Assembly (NCBI RefSeq): GCF_009002475.1
Contig: NZ_AP019860.1
Span: 4,154,001-4,218,000, forward strand
Direction of reading: 5' to 3'
Length of the DNA: 64,000 nucleotides
DNA from: Candidatus Uabimicrobium amorphum
GTDB lineage: Bacteria > Planctomycetota > Uabimicrobiia > Uabimicrobiales > Uabimicrobiaceae
Under the pieces are notes generated by a model. That model searched no databases and had not been told where the DNA came from. It saw only the letters and a list, made by a program, of their open reading frames with translations. Position numbers and translations under genes: made by a program. Shown piece by piece: positions 1 through 6,176 of this stretch (within the stretch, counting starts at the first letter, position 1; the number at the start of each line of letters is the position of its first letter).

Positions 1-31
1 GAAGAAAGCACCTAACTTTAAGGAAAATTGA

Positions 32-256
32 ATGAAAGAGAAAAGAAAAACTAAAAACGTAACTTTAGCCATGGATGAAAAAATGCTAGACTATATAGAT
101 AAGTTAGGGGAAAGAATAGGGTCAGATAAAACAGCTACAACGATAAAAGGTTGTATTAAGTTAGTTAGCTACCTAGATAGATTCACAGAGGAAGATATTC
201 TAACAGTTCTTGATAAAAAGAACGATAAAGAAATAAATGTTTTATTTAAAGCATAA
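32..256 (+). CDS. Small charged protein, possibly ribbon-helix-helix DNA-binding
   Basis: 74 residues, ATG start preceded by an AAGGAA ribosome-binding site. The chain is a Lys-rich head (residues 1-10), a short strand-like segment (KNVTLAMDEKMLDYIDKL), then two predicted helices, the order seen in ribbon-helix-helix (CopG/Arc-like) regulators of mobile elements. I do not recognise a specific family. It sits at the window edge, so any partner upstream is not visible. The A+T-rich codon use matches the accessory genes that follow. A DNA-binding role is inference from the fold pattern only. Confidence 0.5.
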   Translation: MKEKRKTKNVTLAMDEKMLDYIDKLGERIGSDKTATTIKGCIKLVSYLDRFTEEDILTVLDKKNDKEINVLFKA

Positions 257-344
257 ATATATTGTTTTAAACAACAATATTGAATTTCAAGCATCAATAC
301 TGTATTTTAAGAAAACCATATAGCAACTCCTAAAACAAGCTATC

Positions 345-486
345 TATCTTTAAAAAAGGGTAGATGGGCACTACACCATGTCTAAAGTGGTTTTAGTAGT
401 CAGCCCCATACAGGTAGACAAACTTCCCTTTGTGTTATTGGGGATAAAAGCGAGTCAGAAGCCTCCTGTTTTTAGGGGAAACTGTT
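345..486 (+). ncRNA. Structured RNA resembling HEARO / IscB OMEGA RNA
   Basis: A non-coding stretch with nested base pairing: CTAAA(382-386)/TTTAG(392-396); CCCCATA(404-410) with TATTGGGG(436-443), one bulge; inside it ACAAA(418-422)/TTTGT(429-433) with a CTTCCC loop; and a 3' hairpin CTCCT(463-467)/AGGGG(474-478). The unpaired blocks GTCAGCCCC, ATACAGG and CGAGTCAGAAGCCTCC resemble, from memory, conserved blocks of the HEARO RNA (the guide RNA of IscB nucleases), which normally ends just upstream of iscB. Here the next ORF is an unrelated 63-residue protein. The 5' end is uncertain; a guide, if present, would lie around 310-350. Confidence 0.5.
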
Positions 487-678
487 ATGAACAACAAAAA
501 TGAAGTTCATAACCAAGAAATAGTGAAACCTGTTCGCGAACAGGAAAATCACAAATTTCTTGAAGTACCGGAACCTCTACCGGGCTATATGGCAGATATA
601 ACTGATGAGAGGTTCCGAAAAGGTCTTTGGCAAATGATCAAAGATTTTTTGGAATGGTTACTAGATTTTTTTACCTAA
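487..678 (+). CDS. Hypothetical 63-residue protein directly after the structured RNA
   Basis: 63 residues starting at the ATG 8 nt after the last RNA hairpin; the AGGGGAA of that hairpin can act as ribosome-binding site. The N-terminal half is polar, the middle has a Pro-rich stretch (VPEPLPGYM), and the last 20 residues form a Trp/Phe-rich amphipathic helix. It shows no resemblance to the IscB N-terminus (no PLIM, no RuvC motif), so if the upstream RNA is of the HEARO type the nuclease has been replaced or lost. It is followed by a good terminator, so RNA plus ORF look like one short transcription unit. Function unknown. Confidence 0.5.
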   Translation: MNNKNEVHNQEIVKPVREQENHKFLEVPEPLPGYMADITDERFRKGLWQMIKDFLEWLLDFFT

Positions 679-700
679 GTAACTAATTAGTGATATTGGA

Positions 701-727
701 AGAGGGGAAAACCCCTCTTTTTTTATT
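701..727 (+). terminator. Rho-independent terminator after the 63-residue ORF
   Basis: Perfect 7-bp stem AGAGGGG(701-707)/CCCCTCT(712-718) with AAAA loop, followed by a run of T to 724 and more T-rich sequence. Confidence 0.85.
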
Positions 728-837
728 TATACTTGTAATTTCAGACCTTTGCAAGAATATATTTTGTTTTACTTGTAAAAATTGTTGCTCAAGTGGTTTT
801 TTTCAAAAAGATAGATCGTTTATCAGTATGTAGAAAT

Positions 838-866
838 TTGCAAGTCTTAGACAAATATTTTATAAT
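838..866 (+). promoter_or_regulatory. Strong sigma-70-type promoter for a small RNA
   Basis: TTGCAA (838-843), a 17-bp spacer, TATAAT (861-866). Transcription would begin near 873, exactly at a 9-bp perfect hairpin. No ribosome-binding site or credible ORF follows on this strand. Confidence 0.65.
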
Positions 867-872
867 AGAGTA

Positions 873-958
873 TGCAACGCAATGGGGGTTGCGTTGCGTA
901 AAGGCAACTGCTATTACTTAATTTTTACTTCTTTAGCAGTTTTATTTTTGTTTATTTT
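873..958 (+). ncRNA. Candidate small RNA convergent with the 37-residue peptide gene
   Basis: Begins at the promoter above. It contains a perfect hairpin GCAACGCAA(874-882)/TTGCGTTGC(889-897) at its 5' end and a second stem AACTGCTA(906-913)/TAGCAGTT(934-941) followed by T-rich sequence to 958, which fits an intrinsic terminator. The RNA would be about 80 nt and is complementary to the 3' third of the peptide gene read on the other strand (914-1027). This is the layout of type I antitoxin RNAs. An ATG inside the first loop opens a frame but has no ribosome-binding site. Confidence 0.5.
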
Positions 959-1027
959 TTTAGCTGTCTCAACGACCTTACATATTGTGTTTAAGACTGC
1001 ACATACTATCAAAATAAAATTTTGCAT
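914..1027 (-). CDS. 37-residue hydrophobic peptide with Lys-rich tail (type I toxin-like)
   Basis: Starts at ATG (1025-1027 complement) with a near-perfect AAGGAG site 6 nt upstream (complement of 1034-1039). Residues 1-22 are hydrophobic (MQNFILIVCAVLNTICKVV) and residues 24-37 are Lys/Asn-rich, the usual shape of membrane-acting type I toxins. A plausible promoter lies upstream on the same strand, and a convergent small RNA covers its 3' end. I recognise no named family. The strong ribosome-binding site and the hydrophobic-then-basic order make chance less likely, but a coding peptide is not proven. Confidence 0.45.
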   Translation of the reverse strand: MQNFILIVCAVLNTICKVVETAKKINKNKTAKEVKIK

Positions 1028-1074
1028 TTGGAACTCCTTTTTAGATGATATTACTTGGATTACAGTTTTAATTT

Positions 1075-1102
1075 AGCATAAAAATCATTCTAAAATTAAC
1101 AA
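1075..1102 (-). promoter_or_regulatory. Probable promoter of the 37-residue peptide gene
   Basis: On the minus strand TTGTTA (complement of 1097-1102) and TATGCT (complement of 1075-1080) are separated by 16 bp, leaving a 5' leader of roughly 40 nt before the AAGGAG site. The positions fit a sigma-70 promoter; match quality is moderate. Confidence 0.4.
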
Positions 1103-1267
1103 CGATTCTTATAGTAGATTCTGTAAGGAGTTTCTACTCTCCCCCTCCCCTATACCAAAAAAAATAACGCTTACTTCCGCTGTAGCCACATAAACTATTA
1201 AATATCAAAGGGTTAAAAAGGGGGCATTTCAACATTCAAGCGTCATAGATATTAACTGGAGATCAGA

Positions 1268-1468
1268 GTGGATGACGAAATAATCAATTATTTTAGTAAA
1301 AATCAAACAAAGCAAAATGCAGCATATCTCCTTCATCTAGCCAAGTGGGATTCAAAAAATATTGCTCATTGTTTAAACATACAAGAGTCAACAGTTAGAG
1401 GATATGTTAGTAGAGTAAGTGATATGTTCTACATAAAATTTTCTAAGGGTATAGGATACAATGAATAA
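1268..1468 (+). CDS. Small helix-turn-helix protein (sigma region 4 / LuxR-like)
   Basis: 66 residues, GTG start with GGAG 6 nt upstream. Residues 19-48 read as a helix-turn-helix of the sigma-70 region 4 / LuxR type (AKWDSKNIAHCLNIQESTV, then an Arg-containing recognition helix). No other domain is present. It overlaps the next ORF by 8 nt, so the two are translationally coupled and probably work together: either a regulator of, or an adaptor for, the large pentapeptide-repeat protein. The noncoding stretch 1103-1267 ahead of it has a C-rich tract (1140-1152) but no clear promoter that I would defend. Confidence 0.6.
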   Translation: MDDEIINYFSKNQTKQNAAYLLHLAKWDSKNIAHCLNIQESTVRGYVSRVSDMFYIKFSKGIGYNE

Positions 1469-3863
1469 TGTGAAGAATGAACTATTCCACAAAGCTCTAC
1501 GCAGAGAGTTATCCATACAGGAAATGGATAAATGGCAAAAAATTTGGAATAGTGATTTTGAAATGCGCAAAAAATTTGTAGTTACCAAAGTAATTGAAGC
1601 TCGGGCTCGGCATGTCCTCATCTTAAAAAATAAGAATAAAAAAGAAAATTTGTTCCTTAAAGAGGTAAACTTAGAAAAAGCATATCTCAAAGGAGTTGGA
1701 TTTTATCAAGCTAATCTTGAAGGAGCTAATCTTAAGGCAGCCAATCTTGAGGGAGCTAATCTTGAAGGAGCAAATCTTACAGGAGCAAATCTTACAGGAG
1801 CAAATCTTACAGGAGCAAATCTTACAGAAGCAGATCTTACAGGGGCAAAGATTACAGGAGCAAACCTTACAAAAGCCAACCTTGCAAGAGCAAGACTTAC
1901 AGGGGCAAAGATTACAGAAGCAAACCTTATTACAGAGTTAGATCTTACAGGAGCAAATCTTACAGAAGCAGATCTTACAGGGGCAAACCTTACAGGGGCA
2001 AAGATTACAGGAGCAAACCTTACAAAAGCCAACCTTGCAAGAGCAAGACTTACAGGGGCAAAGATTACAGAAGCAAACCTTATTACAGAGTTAGATCTTA
2101 CAGGAGCAAACCTTACAGAAGCCAACCTTGCAAGAGCAAGCCTTACAGGGGCAGATATTATAGGAGCAAACCTTACAGAAGCCAACCTTGCAAGAGCAAA
2201 CCTTACATGGGCAAACCTTACAGAGGTAGATCTTACATGGGCAAACCTTACAGAGGTAGATCTTACATGGGCAAACCTTACAAAGGTAGATCTTACAGGA
2301 GCAAACCTTACAAAAGCTAACCTTGCAAGAGCAAACCTTACATGGGCAAAACTTACGGAGGTAGATCTTACAGGAGCAAACCTTACAAAAGCCAACCTTA
2401 CAGAGGTAGATCTTACAGAGGTAGATCTTACAAAAGCATACCTTACGGGGGTAGATCTTACAGAGGTAGATCTTACAAAAGCAAACCTTACGGGGGTAGA
2501 TCTTACAGGGGTAGATCTTACAAAAGCAAACCTTACGGGGGTAGATCTTACAGGGGTAGATCTTGCAGGGGCAGATCTTACAGGAACGAATGTTCTTGGA
2601 GCGTATTTCCAAGAAGAAAACCTTAAAGAAAAAAATAACAGAAAAGCTAACTTAAAAAAAGAAAATCTAAAAAAATGGTCTGCGAGGAAAGCAATATCTC
2701 AGCTATTTCGACGTCACTCAACTGTTCCCAAATACCGTATTGGTTATCCTTGTGCTAGTGCTGATCCACAGCACAATAAAAGTACGGCTGTTATATTACA
2801 TCCATGTGTCCATAAAGGATTTAAGTACATACGTAACAAAACTAATACTTATAAAATCGTAAATCCTGCAGGGGCAAGAATTCTCAATTATTGTAGTCGT
2901 GGAGTCTATGGCACATTAATTGAATCTGACGATCAACGTCAAAGTATTGTACGTGCTGGAATGATCCACGATGATGGTGACTCTATGCATCTAGCATTAA
3001 TTTTAGCAGTATTTCAACGTAATCACTCAGAAAATGCTCCATTGCTGCTCTTCAGTGCTGCAGTGAGGCATCCTCCAGGTGCCATACCTTTTCTCAATGC
3101 AAGAATAACATCGTATTGTGATATTTCTATTGTAAAAGATTCGCTATTACAAAAATATAAAGTTGCAGTTATGGCAAAGGCAAAAGCTCTTATTATTCTA
3201 GAAGAGCATGCTATACTCTTAGCACACGAATTACAAAAAAAAATACATACTATACAAAGTATTAATTATGAGCACAGTGATGAACCGATTATTGTTGGAG
3301 TAAGAGATAATGATTTACCAAATATTGCCAAACATATAGGTATTGATCCTTACTACTATTGTAGAAAAAGTATCTCTCTACAAACTGTATTGCAACTCTG
3401 TACTTTTGTTATCCTCCATATTGCTGTGATATCGGCAATATGGATTCTTACGCCTAATGAAAAAATGTATTGGCAACCAATAAAAACAGCTATAGAGCAA
3501 AAAAATCAGATACTTTCCATATTTGGTAAACAAACAAGTAAAACAGGAGTTACTCTACAAGCCCTTGGTCATATTAGAGAAGTAAAAGAAGATAATGATA
3601 ATTTGGTCCTAACTCTACACACTCAAGTTATCCTTAGGAAGGTGATTAAAATTGTTTTTGTAAAAACAATACAATACGAAGAATGTGAAGTAAAAGCTGC
3701 AATTACTATTTTTTACAACAAAAAGAAATTAAATTATATAGTTAATTGGCAAGATTTTAGAAAATTGATTCTCGACGAGAAAGAAATTCGCTCGATTATA
3801 GAGCTTCACATTGAAAAATGGTTCAATCAATTAAGAAACCAAGAAGTTAATAAAATTAAGTGA
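1461..3863 (+). CDS. Pentapeptide-repeat protein with Lon/S16-like protease domain and C-terminal membrane helix
   Basis: 800 residues. Residues 1-65 are polar helices; about 68-393 are pentapeptide repeats (A-N/D-L-x-x), a right-handed beta-helix. Residues about 415-595 look like a Lon/S16 proteolytic fold: a GDS block with Ser508 in DDGDSMHLALILAVF, a SAAVR strand (cf. TGE/SGA), then QKYKVAVMAKAKALIIL, where Lys567 is placed as the catalytic Lys of KLLAA in Lon. A hydrophobic helix lies near 643-663, followed by about 137 residues of beta-rich C-terminal domain. No AAA+ ATPase is present. The S16 assignment rests on motif order read by eye. It is coupled to the HTH gene upstream. A defence or stress role is inference. 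Confidence 0.6.
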   Translation: MNNVKNELFHKALRRELSIQEMDKWQKIWNSDFEMRKKFVVTKVIEARARHVLILKNKNKKENLFLKEVNLEKAYLKGVGFYQANLEGANLKAANLEGANLEGANLTGANLTGANLTGANLTEADLTGAKITGANLTKANLARARLTGAKITEANLITELDLTGANLTEADLTGANLTGAKITGANLTKANLARARLTGAKITEANLITELDLTGANLTEANLARASLTGADIIGANLTEANLARANLTWANLTEVDLTWANLTEVDLTWANLTKVDLTGANLTKANLARANLTWAKLTEVDLTGANLTKANLTEVDLTEVDLTKAYLTGVDLTEVDLTKANLTGVDLTGVDLTKANLTGVDLTGVDLAGADLTGTNVLGAYFQEENLKEKNNRKANLKKENLKKWSARKAISQLFRRHSTVPKYRIGYPCASADPQHNKSTAVILHPCVHKGFKYIRNKTNTYKIVNPAGARILNYCSRGVYGTLIESDDQRQSIVRAGMIHDDGDSMHLALILAVFQRNHSENAPLLLFSAAVRHPPGAIPFLNARITSYCDISIVKDSLLQKYKVAVMAKAKALIILEEHAILLAHELQKKIHTIQSINYEHSDEPIIVGVRDNDLPNIAKHIGIDPYYYCRKSISLQTVLQLCTFVILHIAVISAIWILTPNEKMYWQPIKTAIEQKNQILSIFGKQTSKTGVTLQALGHIREVKEDNDNLVLTLHTQVILRKVIKIVFVKTIQYEECEVKAAITIFYNKKKLNYIVNWQDFRKLILDEKEIRSIIELHIEKWFNQLRNQEVNKIK
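1836..2141 (+). repeat. 153-bp tandem duplication inside the pentapeptide-repeat region
   Basis: The segments 1836-1988 and 1989-2141 are nearly identical over most of their length with an exact offset of 153 bp (51 codons, roughly ten pentapeptides). Markers such as the block CAAACCTTATTACAGAGTT recur at 1921 and 2074. The in-frame period indicates recent unequal crossing-over or slippage expanding the beta-helix. Shorter 15-bp periodicity runs through the whole 1700-2600 interval. Confidence 0.9.
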
Positions 3864-4015
3864 AACAAATGTGAAGTTTAATTTTGGCAGACAACATTTT
3901 TTGTCGGACTAAATTACATGATCGTATGAATTTGTTAGTTGATTTTGAGAGAGGAGTTCATTGGTTAAAAATCGTAGGTTAATAGTAAGTTTATGGCAGA
4001 TTGTTTTTGAGGGAG

Positions 4016-4375
4016 TTATGTGGCTTGTTTTTCTATTTTGTTCTCTAGCTCAATTATTCGGTCTTTTAAGTCTTTTATCTCTAATATTTGCTCCAGAAAC
4101 TTTTGTATTTGATCCATATTTGTGTATGTCAGAAAATTTTCGTTCTTGTTATTTTCTAACGTTTCGTTTGCCTTAAACAACTTTTTCTCCGGGAAAAAGT
4201 CATCATATAAATCTAGTATTTTTATTATCTCTATCAATTTATCTGCGCGGGGCATCATTTTGCCAGAAACCCATTTTGCAACATTTGGTTGACTGACATC
4301 TAATTGTTCAGCAAGTTCTCGCTGCGATAACCCCTTTCTTTTCATTCCAGTGTTAATTATCTCACCAACATCCAT
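4016..4375 (-). CDS. Xre-family repressor with coiled-coil tail (cI-like)
   Basis: 119 residues, AAGGAG site 8 nt before the ATG. Residues 4-60 form a classical HTH_3 domain (KGLSQRELAEQLDVSQPNV). Residues 80-118 form a helical segment with heptad spacing (KFLEQILEIKDLKDRIIEL), likely for dimerisation. It is divergent from a second HTH gene at 4535, and a pseudo-palindrome lies over its own -35 region, so autoregulation is likely. Without a protease-sensitive LexA-like domain, induction would need a partner. The 150 bp downstream (3864-4015) hold no credible gene. Confidence 0.8.
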   Translation of the reverse strand: MDVGEIINTGMKRKGLSQRELAEQLDVSQPNVAKWVSGKMMPRADKLIEIIKILDLYDDFFPEKKLFKANETLENNKNENFLTYTNMDQIQKFLEQILEIKDLKDRIIELENKIEKQAT

Positions 4376-4400
4376 GTAGATCTCCTTAATTCATATACAA

Positions 4401-4430
4401 ATGATAGCATTTGTTATCGTTTGCGACAAC
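4401..4430 (-). promoter_or_regulatory. Repressor promoter with overlapping operator
   Basis: Minus-strand -35 TTGTCG (complement of 4424-4429), 17-bp spacer, -10 TATCAT (complement of 4401-4406). The imperfect palindrome GTTATCG(4413-4419) TTTG CGACAAC(4424-4430), one mismatch in seven, overlaps the -35 box and spacer, which fits an operator that lets the repressor shut off its own gene. Confidence 0.6.
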
Positions 4431-4466
4431 CTACAGTTATTTTTATAACACTAAGTTATTTTAAAT

Positions 4467-4501
4467 TTGCTTTTTTTATTACCCAAGGGTATATTTATAC
4501 C
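4467..4501 (+). promoter_or_regulatory. Rightward early promoter with palindrome on its -10 box
   Basis: TTGCTT (4467-4472), 17-bp spacer, TATATT (4490-4495), driving the Cro-like gene. A perfect palindrome GGTATA-TT-TATACC (4488-4501) lies on the -10 box and would block RNA polymerase if bound. Its sequence differs from the leftward operator, so the two HTH proteins may each have their own site. Confidence 0.55.
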
Positions 4502-4534
4502 ATAGAGGTATTAAAGTGATAACTGGAGGGACTT

Positions 4535-4756
4535 ATGAATAAAAAGAGAATGGGTAAAATAATTCAAAAGATGCGTATAGAAAAAGAGATGACCAGATTA
4601 GTTTTATCTAAAAAAATGAGTTGTTCCCCAACAACAATTTTTAAGTGGGAGAGGGGTTTAATGTGTCCAAGTATGGAAAATTTAACAAAGTTAGAGTCCA
4701 TACTTGGAATGAATATATTGAGCAGTGAATTCATGGAGGCTGTGGTGGCAAAATGA
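4535..4756 (+). CDS. Cro-like HTH protein
   Basis: 73 residues with a GGAGGG ribosome-binding site. Nearly the whole chain is a single HTH_3 domain (residues 9-62; the pattern MSCSPTTIFKWERG is the recognition-helix region), with no dimerisation tail, as in Cro proteins. It is divergent from the cI-like repressor and is first in a rightward operon: its TGA overlaps the ATG of the next gene (ATGA at 4753-4756). It probably represses the leftward promoter and commits the element to excision or replication. Confidence 0.7.
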   Translation: MNKKRMGKIIQKMRIEKEMTRLVLSKKMSCSPTTIFKWERGLMCPSMENLTKLESILGMNILSSEFMEAVVAK

Positions 4757-5022
4757 ATCAGCAACAGCTAACTAACGCAATAGTCGAATTAAAAGCGGAA
4801 AACAACCAATTGCGTCAAGAGGTTGACGCGCTAAAAAAACACCTAACGCGCCCGGACTTAACACGCCAGATGTTCTCCTATGAGGATGTGGCAATGATGT
4901 CCGATAAAAACGTCCGAACAATAAAACGTCTAGAGAAAGAGGGGGCGATCCGGGCGAAATACCCAGCGGCGAAAAAGAGATTCACTTTTATTGCAGTAGA
5001 AAACTTCTTACGTGGATTATAG
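4753..5022 (+). CDS. Excisionase-like protein with coiled coil and winged-helix domain
   Basis: 89 residues, ATGA overlap with the Cro-like gene. Residues 5-32 form a heptad-type coiled coil (IVELKAENNQLRQEV); residues 40-88 resemble the MerR/excisionase HTH_17 fold (FSYEDVAMMSDKNVRTIKR, then a wing with KYPAAKKRFTFIAVENFL). Helix-turn-helix proteins of this size act as recombination directionality factors or replication accessory proteins on integrative elements. The nearby truncated integrase supports the first role. The base composition rises in G+C from here to 7000 compared with 1-4500, suggesting a different source. Confidence 0.65.
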   Translation: MNQQQLTNAIVELKAENNQLRQEVDALKKHLTRPDLTRQMFSYEDVAMMSDKNVRTIKRLEKEGAIRAKYPAAKKRFTFIAVENFLRGL

Positions 5023-5091
5023 AAAGCGAGGTGCGACTTTAACCAAAAACAACACGCTCCAACAATAGCTCAATCGGGAATAGCAGTTCAG

Positions 5092-5235
5092 ATGTGGGAT
5101 ATTCTGTATTTCTGCGAGAAAAACGGAGTAAGTAGTAGCGAGTGCAAGAAGATGCTCAGAGAGCATTTCAAGTTTATCAAAAGAGAAATGCGCAAGGACC
5201 TCGACGCGCACATCAAAAATATCGGAAAGGAGTAA
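5092..5235 (+). CDS. Hypothetical 47-residue helical protein
   Basis: An open frame from ATG 5092 to TAA 5233-5235, mostly charged helix (ends KDLDAHIKNIGKE). It has only a weak, distant GGGAA ahead of the ATG, but it abuts the next gene with 2 nt between stop and GTG, and its last codons form that gene's ribosome-binding site, a typical operon junction. The frame remains open upstream to 5026 without a usual start codon, so the true start is uncertain. No family recognised. Confidence 0.4.
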   Translation: MWDILYFCEKNGVSSSECKKMLREHFKFIKREMRKDLDAHIKNIGKE

Positions 5236-5237
5236 AA

Positions 5238-5417
5238 GTGTCGTATAGCAAACAAATTCAAGATTGGATGGATCGCATGAGTTTGGTTCCGTGTAATGAT
5301 TGTGGGACCCCAGTGGAAACAACCGCGGATAGTGTGGGAGATGACTATGAATTTTATTGCCCAAAACACATAAGCGAAAACAAGTACACGGAGGAAGTAT
5401 GGATCGTGCGAGAATGA
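5238..5417 (+). CDS. Small zinc-ribbon-like protein
   Basis: 59 residues from GTG 5238, chosen because AAAGGAG lies 5 nt upstream; starting further upstream would ignore that site. Two metal-ligand pairs, CNDC (residues 19-22) and CPKH (46-49), are spaced as in a small treble-clef or zinc-ribbon fold. Such proteins are frequent in phage and plasmid early operons, where they bind nucleic acid or host factors. Function unknown. It overlaps the next gene by 19 nt. Confidence 0.5.
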   Translation: MSYSKQIQDWMDRMSLVPCNDCGTPVETTADSVGDDYEFYCPKHISENKYTEEVWIVRE

Positions 5418-5608
5418 GTTACCGAGAACTCCGAGAGTATTTGGAGAAGATGCACCCTTGCGGATGCATCCATTGCAAAAATGTCAGACTACAAAAGAAT
5501 AGCAAGTATTTCTTTTTGATAACACCGAATAACGGACCGAAACGAATGGGGATTCAAGAGGCCGCATGGTGGTGCTTTTCAAAACGTCGTAGTCTAATCT
5601 TAGTGTAA
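5399..5608 (+). CDS. Hypothetical small protein with CxCxxC motif
   Basis: 69 residues from ATG 5399, preceded by GGAGG at 5390-5394; an alternative ATG at 5414 gives an ATGA overlap with the previous stop. The only motif is HPCGCIHC near residues 19-26, a possible half of a metal site. The rest is basic with a Trp-rich stretch near the end. Same rightward operon as its neighbours. No family recognised. Confidence 0.45.
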   Translation: MDRARMSYRELREYLEKMHPCGCIHCKNVRLQKNSKYFFLITPNNGPKRMGIQEAAWWCFSKRRSLILV

Positions 5609-5651
5609 CATAAAAAAGTCCTAAATTGCCAGGACTAGAAAGGCCAAAACT

Positions 5652-5942
5652 GTGACTACCCTACCTCAAGTTAATACAGAAAAGAAACTTTGTCCGACTT
5701 GTAAATCCGAAGCAAACCAGATTAGCTCCGGAGTACTTTATGACAAACTCGGCTGTGGCATATGTCGAGAAACGTATCGCAAACATAGCGCAATGGGCCT
5801 TGCGTTTCTTATGTTCGCGGAGATCAATATATATGACTTGCAGCAAAAAATCAGTTCTGTTCTATACCACCAGGTCGAAATTGATCTAAAAATAACCACA
5901 AAAGAAGGCGAAACCGTTTTCGCGTCAACAAAACAGCTGTAA
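5652..5942 (+). CDS. Hypothetical protein with N-terminal zinc ribbon
   Basis: 96 residues, GTG start with AAAGG 10 nt upstream. CPTC (residues 14-17) and CGIC (34-37) form a rubredoxin-like zinc ribbon; the remaining 55 residues have one helix and two strands with no recognised motif. Last gene before the intergenic stretch 5943-6176. That stretch holds a weak hairpin (CCCTG 6023-6027 / CAGGG 6037-6041), a minus-strand terminator and a pair of 13-bp direct repeats. Confidence 0.5.
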   Translation: MTTLPQVNTEKKLCPTCKSEANQISSGVLYDKLGCGICRETYRKHSAMGLAFLMFAEINIYDLQQKISSVLYHQVEIDLKITTKEGETVFASTKQL

Positions 5943-6054
5943 TCACAAAGTTATTATAACGACAAAACGTAGATTTTTCTTTTAGAATTTACGGATATTA
6001 TACGGTTTTTCTTTTTATCAGTCCCTGGGAATTTCTCAGGGGACATTTAGACAC

Positions 6055-6088
6055 AAAAAAACCCGCAGGTGCTGGAACACCCACGGGC
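6055..6088 (-). terminator. Intrinsic terminator reading leftward
   Basis: CCCG(6062-6065)/CGGG(6084-6087) and GGTG(6068-6071)/CACC(6078-6081) form a two-part stem. On the minus strand it is followed by seven T (complement of 6055-6061). No intact minus-strand gene ends here now; it may once have terminated the leftward integrase transcript cut at about 6921. Confidence 0.6.
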
Positions 6089-6094
6089 TCGGTT

Positions 6095-6144
6095 TAAATT
6101 CTAGTAATAAAATTATAGGGTAGAATGATGGTAAATTCTAGTAA
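6095..6144. repeat. Pair of 13-bp direct repeats ahead of the Toprim gene
   Basis: TAAATTCTAGTAA occurs at 6095-6107 and again at 6132-6144, 37 bp apart start to start, 32 bp before the next ATG. The spacing (3.5 helical turns) and position suit binding sites of a regulator or replication protein. Confidence 0.5.
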
Positions 6145-6176
6145 AAAAATACAAGTTTTTTGGGAAAGGGGGCGGC

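Noticed and set aside
261..486. TnpB/IS605-type right end instead of HEARO RNA
   Set aside because: The AAGCCTCC block also resembles IS605 ends, but no tnpB or transposase remnant precedes it. The nested CCCC/GGGG stem and CGAGTCAG block fit HEARO better. Not fully excluded.
882..1076. Hydrophobic 64-codon ORF on the + strand
   Set aside because: Its ATG lies in the loop of a 9-bp hairpin with no ribosome-binding site. The opposite strand has an ORF with a strong AAGGAG site, which explains the open frame better.
1706..2612. Long minus-strand ORFs rich in VRFAP or CKIYP repeats
   Set aside because: They are the shadow of the 15-bp-periodic pentapeptide-repeat region, which keeps all frames open.
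3961..4176. 71-codon hydrophobic ORF on the + strand with GAGAGGAG ahead of TTG
   Set aside because: Mostly antisense to the Xre repressor, TTG start, no recognisable motif. The repressor frame is clearly the real one.
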